Assembly (NCBI RefSeq): GCF_016801865.2
Contig: NC_068939.1
Span: 126,927,105-126,991,104 of the forward strand
From: Culex pipiens pallens
Lineage: Eukaryota; Arthropoda; Insecta; Diptera; Culicidae
DNA: 64,000 bases
Direction of reading: 5' to 3'
Every line of letters starts with the position of its first letter. Position 1 is the first letter of the stretch. The position numbers and the translations under genes were made by a program. A model generated the notes under the pieces. It ran no database searches. It was not told the DNA's origin and saw nothing but the letters and a program-made list of their open reading frames with translations. Shown piece by piece: positions 41,701-46,143 of this stretch.

Positions 41701-43453
41701 CAGTAGACCCTCGATTCGCAACAATGGTAGATACAACCATAATCCGTCAACCGTTAGTTCAACAGATTAACGAATTTTGTCCGATGTCATTACATTATTG
41801 ATTGACCGAGACTCTATGGAAATTTTGACATATCAAAATAATACACAGCTTATAATATACTTATATATCTATGTTTTCTGCAGCCCTACCAGGCCTAGAA
41901 GAGGCATCTGTTTATTGTGAGTAAGCGCTTGTTTTCAGAGTTCATTTTTTCAATTTAAAAGGGAGGGGAGACTATTTGCTTCAATGAACTCCTACTTAAG
42001 CCCTGGGACCATCTCTAACACTGATCACTCCTAGCTAGGAATTTACACCTAGACACAATGTAGAGATCCGATCGCAAGTGTTGGCCGGATAATTGGGTAA
42101 TATTATCAATATTTAATTTTATAATTGAGCCAACCCGCTAGCGGCGACAAGATCCTTACTCATGCCCAAGGAATATGGCATGATTTTTGTTATAAATATA
42201 ATTTATTGTATTTCCGAAAAATGTAACATTAAATTTGTTTTTGAGAATTGAAAATGCAATTTCAAAAATGTCAATGCTTATAAAAATTAATCCCAAAAGT
42301 ATACGATTTTCTAAACAAAATTAAATAAACTTTTCAGTGTGCAACTGATAGTTCATTAAACTAAAAAACGTTCAAATTTTAATGAAAATAGAAATCTTAT
42401 CCACTGAAAACAAATTAAAAAGCATTTCGGTTTAAAAAAAAGTTCATCAATACTTCGATATTTTGAAAACTAATGAAACTAATGGAGATGTGCAAAATGC
42501 ATTTTTTAACTCTTTTTTCATTAAAATGTCTTGCTATTATCTTTTTTGCGACTTTGGCCAGAGTTGAGGGACATAAACTTCAAAAAATATTTGGTATGGC
42601 CAAATTTATAAAAGTCCAATGTGAAATAACTTATAAAATCACACGATTCTTGAAAAAAACGTATTCATTTAAATTATGAAAAAAGAGCGAAAGAGCCGGT
42701 TCAAAGAGCGGCTCTTTTTTAAGAGCGAACGAAAATGAGCGGCTCCTAAAAAAGAGCGGTTTTGCCCACCTCTAGTTTGTTCCAAACTACCCCAATATGA
42801 CTCAGACGTTAACTGTTCGTTCGTTGATTGCTGTCATGCTTCTTTCAGTGGGAGGGATATCTCGCACAGATGATGATGAAGAACTAGTATTTTCGTGCAA
42901 TGTTTCACGGGATCAGTTTTAAAAATAGTGAAGAGGTATTTTGTTACATAATCTCTAAGGTCTATGTCTGGCTGGATTCGAATCTGCTACTAAAAGGGGG
43001 TTGGCCAAATTACTTGAGTTAACTAGGGTCGGCGGGTGTTCCGACCACATTTACCTTCATGTTGTTCTCGACGAGGAACTCGGACGAGCACAGGACGTAC
43101 ACAAAGTACGCCCGGATCAGCTCGAAGGTGGTTTTGCTCTTGAACGCCGCGTTCGGATCGTTGAAGCCCACGTCCAGCGGATCTCGCTGGGGCGTGTTGG
43201 GGTCATTTTGTTGCCGGGACGCCGCGGCATGGCTACTGCCGGAGGTGGCCGCTGCGGTGGCGACCGACCGGAATCGACGCTGGTGGAGTCGTCCACCGGC
43301 CAGGAGTTGGCTTAGGGATGCAAGCTGCGGTTGCTGCCGACTGCACGCTTCGAGGACATCACCGAGCTGGACGCGGGACGCATGGGACGGGGTGGAGGAC
43401 ACTTTACGCGAGACCAAACTATTGCACCGGGCAACCGAGCGCAGAAACGCCAT
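2538..43453 (-). CDS. slgA: Proline dehydrogenase (proline oxidase), mitochondrial; gene span with at least ten coding exons, C-terminal end outside window
   Basis: FAD enzyme of the inner mitochondrial membrane that oxidises L-proline to pyrroline-5-carboxylate, the first step of proline catabolism and a flight-fuel route in insects. Coding exons in transcript order: 43453-43055, then either 20493-20372 or 20207-20086, then 16450-16364, 16202-16018, 3813-3749, 3670-3492, 3420-3246, 3185-3024, 2965-2774 and 2715-2538. All borders are GT-AG and all phases close, giving 581 codons plus one base. The fly enzyme is somewhat longer, so roughly the last 80-90 residues are missing; they are not found between 2538 and 1286. 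Family blocks: FYGHFVAGED, RSFGVKPILDYS, YFYLNEATCERNM, GATFGTGITAIKLTALGRP, DAEQTYFQPAISR, FYFGAKLVRGAY and IMVASHNEDTVRFA. Introns reach 12 and 22 kb and are full of transposons. Alternative exons and a possible internal start are described separately. Confidence 0.93.
2774..2965 (-). CDS. slgA: Proline dehydrogenase exon 9
   Basis: 192 nt, phase 0 at both ends, acceptor GTTTCAG, donor GTAAGG. It encodes VCTDLEQAKRQHFYFGAKLV, RGAYIEQERARAAALGYEDP and onward to ECLRRIR. The GAKLVRGAY-(5)-R segment is the signature block of the family. Confidence 0.94.
3024..3185 (-). CDS. slgA: Proline dehydrogenase exon 8
   Basis: 162 nt, phase 0 at both ends, acceptor TTTTTTCAG, donor GTAAGT. It encodes AAQDLDVRIMIDAEQTYFQP, AISRITLEMMRKYNTEKAIV and FNTYQCYLKNTYKE. 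The DAEQTYFQPAI and NTYQCYLK blocks are barrel strands bearing active-site residues in this family. Confidence 0.94.
3246..3420 (-). CDS. slgA: Proline dehydrogenase exon 7
   Basis: 175 nt, acceptor GCTGCAG, donor GTGGGT. It encodes ILHLFPWSGIINEDCELSDT, FRVPDPSTGQMRRLISQIPP and onward to RRLNTIVK, matching the animal enzyme closely. Confidence 0.93.
3492..3670 (-). CDS. slgA: Proline dehydrogenase exon 6
   Basis: 179 nt, acceptor CAAAACAG, donor GTGGGA. It encodes LQLSDVIMQARDYMKQLAGT to FLDKIQHDKDG. The inserted charged helical region is typical of animal proline dehydrogenases, where it interrupts the barrel. Confidence 0.92.
3749..3813 (-). CDS. slgA: Proline dehydrogenase exon 5
   Basis: 65 nt, acceptor TTTCCAG, donor GTTGGT. 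It encodes GATFGTGITAIKLTALGRPQ LL, the start of the catalytic barrel in this family (the first Gly codon is split with exon 4). Confidence 0.92.
3814..6940. other. Proline dehydrogenase intron 4, 3' part: AT-rich, no gene seen
   Basis: Positions 3830-5090 are very AT-rich with short reiterated AAATTT-type words. Positions 5094-5290 are a copy of a dispersed repeat whose end reads GTGCGACAAGATAGCACGAC; other copies are near 12675-13190 and 31870-32045. Positions 5440-6600 are less AT-rich with CT and CA tracts. They contain several open frames, none with a recognisable protein, and could be regulatory sequence, but nothing specific supports that. Confidence 0.5.
6940..7217. repeat. Dispersed repeat module A (cut by the hAT element at 7226)
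   Basis: This is a member of a family recurring through the window, recognised by TTTGGTGTCTT-GGCAAAGTTG, ATGGACAGCTGCCAAATTTG and a boundary like CACTGGAAAAAAAATTATAC. The module continues at 11234 after the inserted hAT element. Short open frames in it are the same chance peptide in several copies. Confidence 0.75.
8060..8480. repeat. Dispersed repeat with reiterated TTTTCAGCACTNNT words
   Basis: Contains repeated AAAAGT...CTTTTCAGCAC motifs and ends in CAGGAAAAGTAAGTAGTTTC ACGACGGAATTGCAAAAA. The same end recurs in inverted orientation at 18365-18510, so it is a copy of a dispersed family lying inside the 4-kb hAT element. Confidence 0.65.
9484..10179. mobile_element. piggyBac-like MITE, 696 bp, TTAA target
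   Basis: TTAA lies on both sides (9480-9483 and 10180-10183), and the inverted ends read GGGGTTACATACATGTA. This matches the TTAA target preference of piggyBac transposons; assignment to that superfamily is inferred from the target site. Related copies start at 24659 and 54515, both interrupted by further insertions. Confidence 0.85.
11524..11690. mobile_element. Palindromic MITE with GGGACCATCC ends
   Basis: Inverted ends GGGACCATCCATAAACCACG and its complement enclose two long G runs; a TA lies on each side (11522-11523 and 11691-11692). This is a very common mosquito MITE type. Confidence 0.85.
12243..13829 (-). mobile_element. Retroposed segment with 24-bp target duplication
   Basis: A 24-bp direct repeat (core GATTTTGAGCAATCAGGACC) flanks the segment at 12219-12242 and 13830-13853. 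A T run directly after the left copy looks like the poly(A) tail of an element inserted on the minus strand. The interior holds a copy of the GTGCTATCTTGTCGCAC repeat (from 12675). It also holds blocks shared with 41255-41330 and 41700-41835. No reverse transcriptase frame is seen, so it is either non-autonomous or degraded. Confidence 0.6.
13854..15090. repeat. Repeat module A and B, partly inverted duplicate
   Basis: The stretch 13885-14085 recurs inverted at 14565-14790, both with ATATGTTTTAGGGGACAT or its complement and GTACTTTTTGATTGCAAATT or its complement. The 0.5-kb centre contains shorter inverted words such as AAGACTAACAT. It is followed by a copy of module A (14840-15090). Frames such as 14376-14843 are AT-rich chance ORFs in this repeat. 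Confidence 0.7.
15091..16017. other. Intron sequence, nothing recognised
   Basis: AT-rich single-copy-looking sequence between repeat module A and exon 4. No coding, RNA or repeat feature could be supported. Confidence 0.5.
16018..16202 (-). CDS. slgA: Proline dehydrogenase exon 4
   Basis: 185 nt, acceptor CTTCGCAG, donor GTAGGT. It encodes a Ser-rich, poorly conserved linker (ASVSSSGASLSGEPASAQYS), then the conserved KTFADRRYKVQSARTYFYLN and EATCERNMETFLECLDAVK. It ends in phase 1 and continues as GATFGTGITA in exon 5 after a 12.2-kb intron. Confidence 0.92.
16364..16450 (-). CDS. slgA: Proline dehydrogenase exon 3
   Basis: 87 nt, acceptor ATCACCAG, donor GTAAGT. It encodes RLRSFGVKPILDYSVEEDLS, then QEEAEKREVE. 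The first base completes the Arg codon split from exon 2a or 2b; the last codon is completed by the first base of exon 4. An in-frame open extension upstream of the acceptor is annotated separately as a possible alternative start. Confidence 0.9.
16451..16518 (-). other. Possible alternative first-exon coding extension of proline dehydrogenase exon 3
   Basis: Directly upstream of the exon 3 acceptor an ATG (16518-16516) opens a frame that runs without a stop into exon 3. It adds MCGSINVPVRRNRLIRSAGL then ITR before LRSFGVKPI. The stretch is Arg-rich and amphipathic with no acidic residue, so it could act as a targeting peptide for a shorter isoform lacking exons 1 and 2. The sequence shows only an open frame; there is no direct evidence of a transcript start here. 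Confidence 0.35.
16852..17573. repeat. Foldback element, about 720 bp
   Basis: Arms of about 165-185 bp at 16852-17035 and 17410-17573 are inverted copies. Both include GCAATTCCATT, GTTCTTCGATCGGGCTCAAC-type sequence, GGCCATTAGGGTGACCTACA and AATTACGAAAATT. The loop of about 370 bp is AT-rich. The structure is that of a foldback or MITE-like DNA element. Confidence 0.75.
17574..20085. other. Proline dehydrogenase intron 2, no gene seen
   Basis: AT-rich intron. Positions 18365-18510 are an inverted copy of the repeat at 8340-8480. A short CCCAGTNACTGGGCTGA-type palindrome lies near 18145-18220. Nothing else is recognised. Confidence 0.5.
20086..20207 (-). CDS. slgA: Proline dehydrogenase alternative exon 2b (IMKLTKAIMGDKLF version)
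   Basis: 122 nt, acceptor CCCGTGCAG, donor GTTTCT. It encodes IMKLTKAIMGDKLFVQLMK, then STFYGHFVAGEDRFLIVPTL and E, plus two bases of an Arg codon completed by the A that opens exon 3. It is a duplicate of exon 2a. Using both exons would add 244 nt and shift the frame, so a functional mRNA should contain only one. The 164-nt intron between them has a long pyrimidine tract on the coding strand. Confidence 0.9.
20372..20493 (-). CDS. slgA: Proline dehydrogenase alternative exon 2a (LMKIAQTILGEKLF version)
   Basis: 122 nt, acceptor TTTTTTGTTTTGTT...ACAG, donor GTACAT. It encodes LMKIAQTILGEKLFTLIMK, then YTFYGHFVAGEDQVKIVPTL and E, ending with the first two bases of an Arg codon. It has exactly the same length and phases as the exon at 20086-20207 and the same role in the protein (26 of 40 residues identical by my count). 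It lies first in transcript order, 164 nt upstream of the other copy. Confidence 0.9.
20494..22109. other. Proline dehydrogenase intron 1, 3' part, no gene seen
   Basis: Low-complexity AT-rich sequence in front of exon 2a. The minus strand just upstream of the exon 2a acceptor (20494-20560) is T-rich and fits a polypyrimidine tract. No other feature is supported. Confidence 0.5.
22112..23042. mobile_element. MITE, about 930 bp, CCGTAAACCGGGGT ends
   Basis: The left end CCGTAAACCGGGGTTACTTT and the right end (complementary strand) CCGTAAAACGGGGTGACTTT form inverted repeats extended by GATA words; a TA lies on both sides. The interior is AT-rich with no coding frame. Confidence 0.8.
23045..24228. 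other. Intron sequence with repeat fragments
   Basis: Positions 23140-23350 share the GGGGAAATATAC-CATTTTAA start with 8600-8820, so they are probably copies of one dispersed repeat. The remainder is unrecognised. Confidence 0.45.
24232..24396. mobile_element. Palindromic MITE with GGGAGCGTTCTTTTATTACG ends
   Basis: Inverted ends (GGGAGCGTTC and complement) enclose two C runs; TTA lies on each side (24229-24231 and 24397-24399). It is the same general build as the MITE at 11524 but a different family. Confidence 0.85.
24659..25560. mobile_element. piggyBac-like MITE copy, interrupted and decayed
   Basis: The left end follows a TTAA and matches the MITE at 9484 over most of its length (GGTTACATACATGTAGAAAA and the internal ATTTACGGGTGCCACGATAT block). 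The right end is no longer recognisable. It is interrupted at 25162-25408 by a smaller MITE. Confidence 0.75.
25162..25408. mobile_element. CTGCC-ended MITE with 4-bp TATA duplication, nested
   Basis: Inverted ends CTGCCC and inner GCATAATGTCCCATATGCA / TGCATATGGGACATTTATGC; TATA on each side (25158-25161 and 25409-25412). It sits inside the piggyBac-like copy. A relative is at 54919-55350 with a TGTA duplication. Confidence 0.75.
25879..26125. repeat. Fragment of the GCGTCC..CCCGGGAA hAT family
   Basis: Starts GGCGTCCAATTTTCCCGGG and matches, inverted, 53900-54270. The family's full element with both ends is the inner hAT at 59537-62136. This copy lacks a right end. Confidence 0.6.
26128..26470. 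repeat. Single copy of one arm of the foldback element at 57912
   Basis: The sequence from GGGTGATTCTCTACCAACTC through GATATCTCGTGACGGAGGGG to the ATGGCGTACT block is a diverged copy of the arm at 57912-58230. Here it occurs without its inverted partner. Confidence 0.75.
26530..29420. other. Intron 1, middle part: no gene recognised
   Basis: This is one of the few long stretches without an evident transposon. GC content rises at 27290-28950. Open frames here are short and unrecognised. A regulatory role inside the 22-kb intron is possible but not shown. Confidence 0.45.
29424..29660. mobile_element. TA-flanked MITE, CACTCAACCCCCGG ends, copy 1
   Basis: Inverted ends CACTCAACCCCCGG / CCGGGGTTTGAGTG in consensus, with internal inverted TCAAACTAAAAAGTGAC words. 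TA lies on both sides (29422-29423 and 29661-29662). Three more copies occur at 37162, 45384 and 51343. A TA duplication fits Tc1/mariner-type mobilisation (inference). Confidence 0.85.
29690..30460. repeat. Repeat module A, two partial copies
   Basis: 29690-29850 and 30240-30460 carry the ACAGCTGCC...AAAATCTGTA and TTTGGTGTCTTCGGCA-AGTTG blocks of module A, separated by module B-like AT-rich sequence. No coding content. Confidence 0.7.
30521..31187. mobile_element. hAT-like MITE, TAGAGGTGG-CAAAA ends, 667 bp
   Basis: The left end TAGAGGTGGACAAAACCGCT and the right end (complement) TAAGAGGTGGGCAGAATCCC are inverted, with subterminal GAGCGGCTCTTT words. The flanking octamers ACTTAAAC and TTTTGAAC match at 5 of 8 bases, consistent with an old 8-bp duplication. 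It is a short relative of the element at 39776-42774. Confidence 0.7.
31200..31725. repeat. Repeat modules B and A
   Basis: 31210-31290 is a small inverted repeat of AAGACTAACATTTCAAAAGG type. 31495-31725 is module A. It matches 14100-15075. Confidence 0.7.
31870..32045. repeat. Dispersed repeat ending GTGCGACAAGATAGCACGAC
   Basis: Matches 5094-5290 and, inverted, 12675-12870, including AATGCACAGAATGGTCA and TTCTCGGAACGTCAAAAA. Confidence 0.7.
32050..33880. other. Intron 1 sequence, no gene recognised
   Basis: Mostly unrepeated in this window. A 175-codon frame at 32575-33102 starts with ATG but resembles nothing known to me; its composition is not clearly coding and no splice or promoter context supports it. 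Confidence 0.45.
33887..34024. mobile_element. Small MITE, CCCAGTCACGA ends
   Basis: Ends CCCAGTCACGA and TCGTGACTGGG are exact inverted repeats with TA on both sides. The interior repeats TTCTAGCAGGATTCT-like words in both orientations, so the whole 138 bp can fold. Confidence 0.85.
34233..35344 (+). mobile_element. tRNA-containing retroposon with (GATTA)n tail, copy 1
   Basis: Flanked by an identical 22-bp duplication at 34211-34232 and 35345-35366 (AGTTTGGGTTTATACAACAT plus TG). The 3' end is a (GATTA)n run. At 34741-34815 is a tRNA-like stretch in plus orientation, with boxes TGGCTTAATGGCTACGG and GGTTCGATTCC and a loop CTCATAA whose anticodon position reads CAT. At about 34865-34930 is a second tRNA-like stretch on the minus strand. 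The body 35050-35344 matches 38010-38331. The first 500 bp has no match in the other copy and may be an older insertion or captured sequence. Confidence 0.7.
35367..36260. repeat. Repeat modules A and B
   Basis: Begins with module A (GGTGTCTTCGGCAAAGTTGT) followed by GATATGTTTTAGGGGACA and GCAATCAAAAAGTACTT blocks shared with 13885-14085. Confidence 0.7.
36401..36899 (-). mobile_element. tRNA-headed SINE, minus orientation
   Basis: On the minus strand the head at about 36899-36823 is tRNA-like, with TGTGGTCTAATGGTTACAGG and GTGGTTTCAAACC boxes. At the other end a T run (36399-36408) looks like the complement of a poly(A) tail. TTCAGACTT occurs on both sides (36392-36400 and 36900-36908), a plausible 9-bp duplication. 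Not a tRNA gene: the stems are degraded. Confidence 0.65.
37162..37384. mobile_element. TA-flanked MITE, CACTCAA ends, copy 2
   Basis: Same family as 29424-29660; the left TA and end are intact, the right end is mutated after GGGGTTTGA. Confidence 0.8.
37645..38331 (+). mobile_element. tRNA-containing retroposon with (GATTA)n tail, copy 2
   Basis: A perfect 22-bp duplication (begins AAATTTCAGGCTTAAAAG) flanks it at 37623-37644 and 38332-38353. The head at 37650-37722 folds as a tRNA-like cloverleaf with loop TTTGTAA (anticodon position TGT). At about 37857-37790 is a second tRNA-like segment on the opposite strand. The body, about 400 bp, ends in four GATTA units. It resembles the dimeric tRNA-derived SINEs described from Culex (Twin) in having two tRNA parts, but here the second is inverted. 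Confidence 0.8.
38578..38862 (+). pseudogene. Possible 3' coding exon or gene remnant with a membrane segment
   Basis: After an acceptor-like TTTTTTATCGCAG, a frame runs to TAA at 38860-38862. It includes SDSSDVCWKSWKKDLEPPPF, then RQRIICFGCFMLATLGFLYQ and LWLELTRFSLEMWL. The hydrophobic stretch would fit one transmembrane helix, with Trp/Lys-rich and Pro-rich sequence before it. The composition looks coding. There is no early ATG, so it would need an upstream exon, which I could not find. It is either a 3' exon of a small gene nested in the intron or a processed remnant. Function unknown. Confidence 0.35.
39118..39690 (+). pseudogene. Overlapping open frames of coding-like composition, unrecognised
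   Basis: An ATG frame at 39118-39372 (MDHLAVRQIALVRQKNLLNP...) and a longer frame ending at 39688 overlap out of phase. The longer one starts with TTG if read alone and has a hydrophobic end, LLTTVRTVLSGLLCGVTYEV. Together they look like one frame-shifted coding remnant of about 190 codons, but I recognise no family. It lies just downstream of the candidate exon at 38578, which also ends in a hydrophobic segment, so the two may be related remnants. Confidence 0.25.
39776..42774. mobile_element. hAT-type element, about 3.0 kb, TAGAG-TGGGCAAAA ends
   Basis: Perfect 8-bp duplication GTTTGTTC at 39768-39775 and 42775-42782. The left end TAGAGATGGGCAAAA and the right end (complement) TAGAGGTGGGCAAAA are inverted, with subterminal arrays of AAGAGCGNNNCGCTC words at both ends. 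No intact transposase is visible. The interior carries a roughly 200-bp direct repeat (39918-40140 and 40868-41062). From 41255 it carries blocks shared with the retroposed segment at 12243-13829. Confidence 0.85.
39918..41062. repeat. Direct repeat pair inside the hAT element
   Basis: 39918-40140 and 40868-41062 both run from CGTTTTCGTTTTACGGAG through GGAAGATATAGGGGATCGGG to GCAGTTACGGTAATCTAAGT. The left copy has an extra 23-bp stretch. They are separated by about 0.73 kb of unrelated sequence. Either a tandem duplication or an LTR-like arrangement; no primer-binding site or TG..CA ends were seen. Confidence 0.6.
43055..43453 (-). CDS. slgA: Proline dehydrogenase coding exon 1 (N-terminus)
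   Basis: 133 codons. ATG at 43453-43451 starts MAFLRSVARCNSLVSRKVSS, rich in Arg and Ser with no acidic residue, as expected of a mitochondrial targeting peptide. A Ser/Ala/Gln-rich linker follows, then the first conserved segment, TTFELIRAYFVYVLCSSEFL to VENNMK. Donor GTAAAT begins at 43054. The frame is open upstream as far as 43750, but that part looks like untranslated leader, so the MAFLRS start is preferred. It joins in phase 0 to either of the two 122-nt exons near 20 kb. Confidence 0.9.
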
Positions 43454-43753
43454 TACACAACCGGAACGGAACGTCGACGTTGACGGGGGAACGGCGGGGT
43501 TGAAGACACGGACCGAGACGGAAAAGGACACACACGACACGGAGTTTTTTTTCGAAAAGGGCCTCACACTAATACCAACGCCACCAGAAAGTCCCCCTTT
43601 CAAAATGAGTCGTCTTCTGTGTCGTCGACGCGCACACGTTTGTCGTGGTAGATTCCTGCGAGAGTGTGTTGGGGAACAATTATTTGCACACAGAAAAACT
43701 TGCGGCCCTTCTCTGTGGACCGTCTCCTGCACACACTTGCGAGCGCGCACTGA
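43454..43753 (-). promoter_or_regulatory. Probable proline dehydrogenase 5' leader and core promoter
   Basis: On the minus strand a TCAGT initiator lies at 43753-43749. An AGACG motif follows at +27 to +31 (canonical downstream promoter element +28 to +32), and the leader to the ATG at 43453 would be about 300 nt. The area to about 44460 is GC-rich for this window with CT/GA tracts, as around promoters. The start site is inferred, not shown. Confidence 0.4.
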
Positions 43754-44730
43754 GAACGATTCTTCAACACTGCTTCCTCCGCAGAAGCATTACACAACGA
43801 AAATTTCAGTCGAAATTACGTAAACACTTTTCTTCCTTCGTCAAGGGGTCTCAACGGTAGATTTGCACCTGGACGCCTGGAATCGATCACCTGGTCCCGT
43901 TTCCAGCAACGCGAATGTTCCGATACTCCCCCAAAAAAAGAACTTGGAACCACCTTTTTTCGGAGCAGCACTTGTCAACACTTTCGTTTCGGATCAGCAA
44001 CCCTTGACTGTGGGGGCGAACCTCCCGGCAGGACCACAGACTTCACACAGTGTATGACAACCCGCAACGACGGCAGTAGGCTAAAATTTTCACGGTTTTC
44101 ACGATTTTCACAAATCACAAGGTGTGTGTATGTGGGGGATGATGTGACGACACGGATGTGGAACGAATTTTCGAGACACGACAGAGGTCCGTTCGCGGCC
44201 GCGGATCTACAGACAGTGGCGAGAACCGGCCCCAGGAGCAACGGTTTTGGATAAAACAGAAAGGGGGTTTTCCGCGCTCGCGTGCTCCCGTTAACGGTGG
44301 ATGGGTCGAGCGTGAGAGAGGGAGAGATGGTGGGAGAGTGAGTGCCTGCGACTTGAGAGAGAGAGTTGGAGACCGGCTTTTCCAGCGCGCGTGGTGCAGA
44401 GAGAGTGAGTGCGTCGCAACCACGTGCTCCTTCGTGACGCGGAAAGGGGATGGATGAGCTATAGTGGAGAAAATAGTGACGTCAGAAATGAACTCATATC
44501 ACTCAAAGTTCATTTTGTGAGTGACTTAAACATTTTGGCCTAGTTTGACAGGTAGCTCGTTCCCAGGTTTTCTGTGGGAGAGAAAAGGAGGCGAATACTT
44601 TATGAAAATCATACCTGTCAAAATTCCTAGCCTCAAAATTTTGTCGCGAGTTGCTTTTCTCCTCTATTGTGGGTATTGAATGCAAATTCAGTTAATACTT
44701 ATGCTATTATAACAAACGAAGAATATTTCT
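43754..44730. other. Upstream region of proline dehydrogenase, no gene seen
   Basis: GC-rich to about 44460 with GAGAGAGA tracts near 44310-44410, then AT-rich. The overlapping frames on both strands here have no recognisable product. Confidence 0.45.
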
Positions 44731-44734
44731 GGAG

Positions 44735-44884
44735 TTTTTTTTTGAAAAGGTCCAATAAACCAAATTTCCAGTTTTTGCTTTTTGGGTGTTTTTAGAACCG
44801 CCTTGAGTCAGGGGTATTGAAAAACACCCAAAAAGCAAAAACTGAAAATTTGGTTTATTGGTCCTTTTAAAAAAAAAAAACTCC
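44735..44884. mobile_element. Palindromic MITE, CTGGAGTTTTTTTT ends, copy 1
   Basis: Near-perfect inverted halves, with GGTCCAATAAACCAAATTT, GCTTTTTGGGTGTTTTT and their complements around a short loop containing CCGCCTTGAGTCAGGGGTAT. A second copy with the loop inverted is at 56562-56711. Confidence 0.8.
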
Positions 44885-45383
44885 AGATTTTATACTTTTC
44901 GATTTGTGTTTGCAGAATGCTCGCGAATTTATTACGCAAAATATTTAACTTCTGTAAATAAAACTAAATCATTCATTAGCCAGAGCAAAGTCACCCCTAC
45001 TGGCGAAACAAAACAAAAACTGAACAATAAAAAAATGTAAAACTTCACTATCAAAAAAACAAATCTCGGGTGAGTTTTCAAAAAGCCATAAGAGCCACCG
45101 TGGCCTCCGATACTAATTTTCGTTTTTCTTCAAATTGCAACAATATTTCATTTGTTTTTAGTTCAGGGCACTTGAAGGACGTGTAGATGAACAATCTCAA
45201 GCATTTTTGAAATTGGTTTATCGTAAGTAGGTTGAATACCGATGCAAAAAGGGCTTTTTTTGATGAAGAAAATAAGAGTCAAAATACTAAAATCACATAA
45301 AAACTAAATATTACCTAGACGTAGTCACCGAAGGTAGTGGGGCGGGGGTGTGATTGTCCACGCTCCAAACAAAAAAGACAATA

Positions 45384-45589
45384 CACTCAACCCCCGGTGG
45401 TTGGTCACTTTTTCGTTTGACACTGTTTTAGTTTGTACCCCGTCGGTTGGTCAAAGTCAAACTAAAAACTGATGAACTGTCACTTTTTACATGGAGCTTA
45501 CGCACACTATCAAAACAAACTTTTGGTAGTATGAGTGAACTCCGTGTAAAAGGGGTGTCAAACTAAAAAGTGACCCCGTTCGTTTGACC
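45384..45589. mobile_element. TA-flanked MITE, CACTCAA ends, copy 3 (right end lost)
   Basis: Same family as 29424-29660. It is truncated after CCCCGTTCGTTTGAC, so the right terminal repeat is missing. Confidence 0.8.
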
Positions 45590-46143
45590 TAAGATTTTCA
45601 AAATTTCAACTGAAACCACATTGCTTATGGTCGCATCACTTACCATGGTGAATCCTGACCTCATTGCGGTGCTGTTCAAGAGTACTTTATACAAACTGAA
45701 AATATTTTTAATCGAGCCCAAGCATGCAAAATATGATCATTAATGAGCAATTCCAAATCAGGAATTTTTCTGGTACTTTTGTACCCGACCCTCTCCGATT
45801 TCAATGAAACTTTGCAGACATATTATCCTAGGCCTTTTGAAGCCATTTTTGTGTATATGGAGCCAATAGTACTCGAAAATAACATTTGAGAAGGGCGTAA
45901 GGTATTTAAATATTTTTGTATTTTGCAATTTAAAAATTACTGTATCTCGAAGCCGTTGCATCGTATCAAAAAGTGATCAAAGACAAACTTGTAGGAAATT
46001 GGACGGGCTTTCTGAAAAAAATACACTGAAATAAAAATACACGCCACATCTATGAGATTTTTTATTTTTAGGTCTAAAACTTAAATTTTAAGGTGATGTA
46101 ATGATTTTTTTTCGTTCAAAATTTTTGAGGAAATAGCCTAAAA

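Noticed and set aside
43059..43823. 254-codon frame on the plus strand opposite proline dehydrogenase exon 1
   Set aside because: It is the antisense shadow of a GC-rich coding exon and leader; no family match, whereas the minus strand gives clear proline dehydrogenase sequence.
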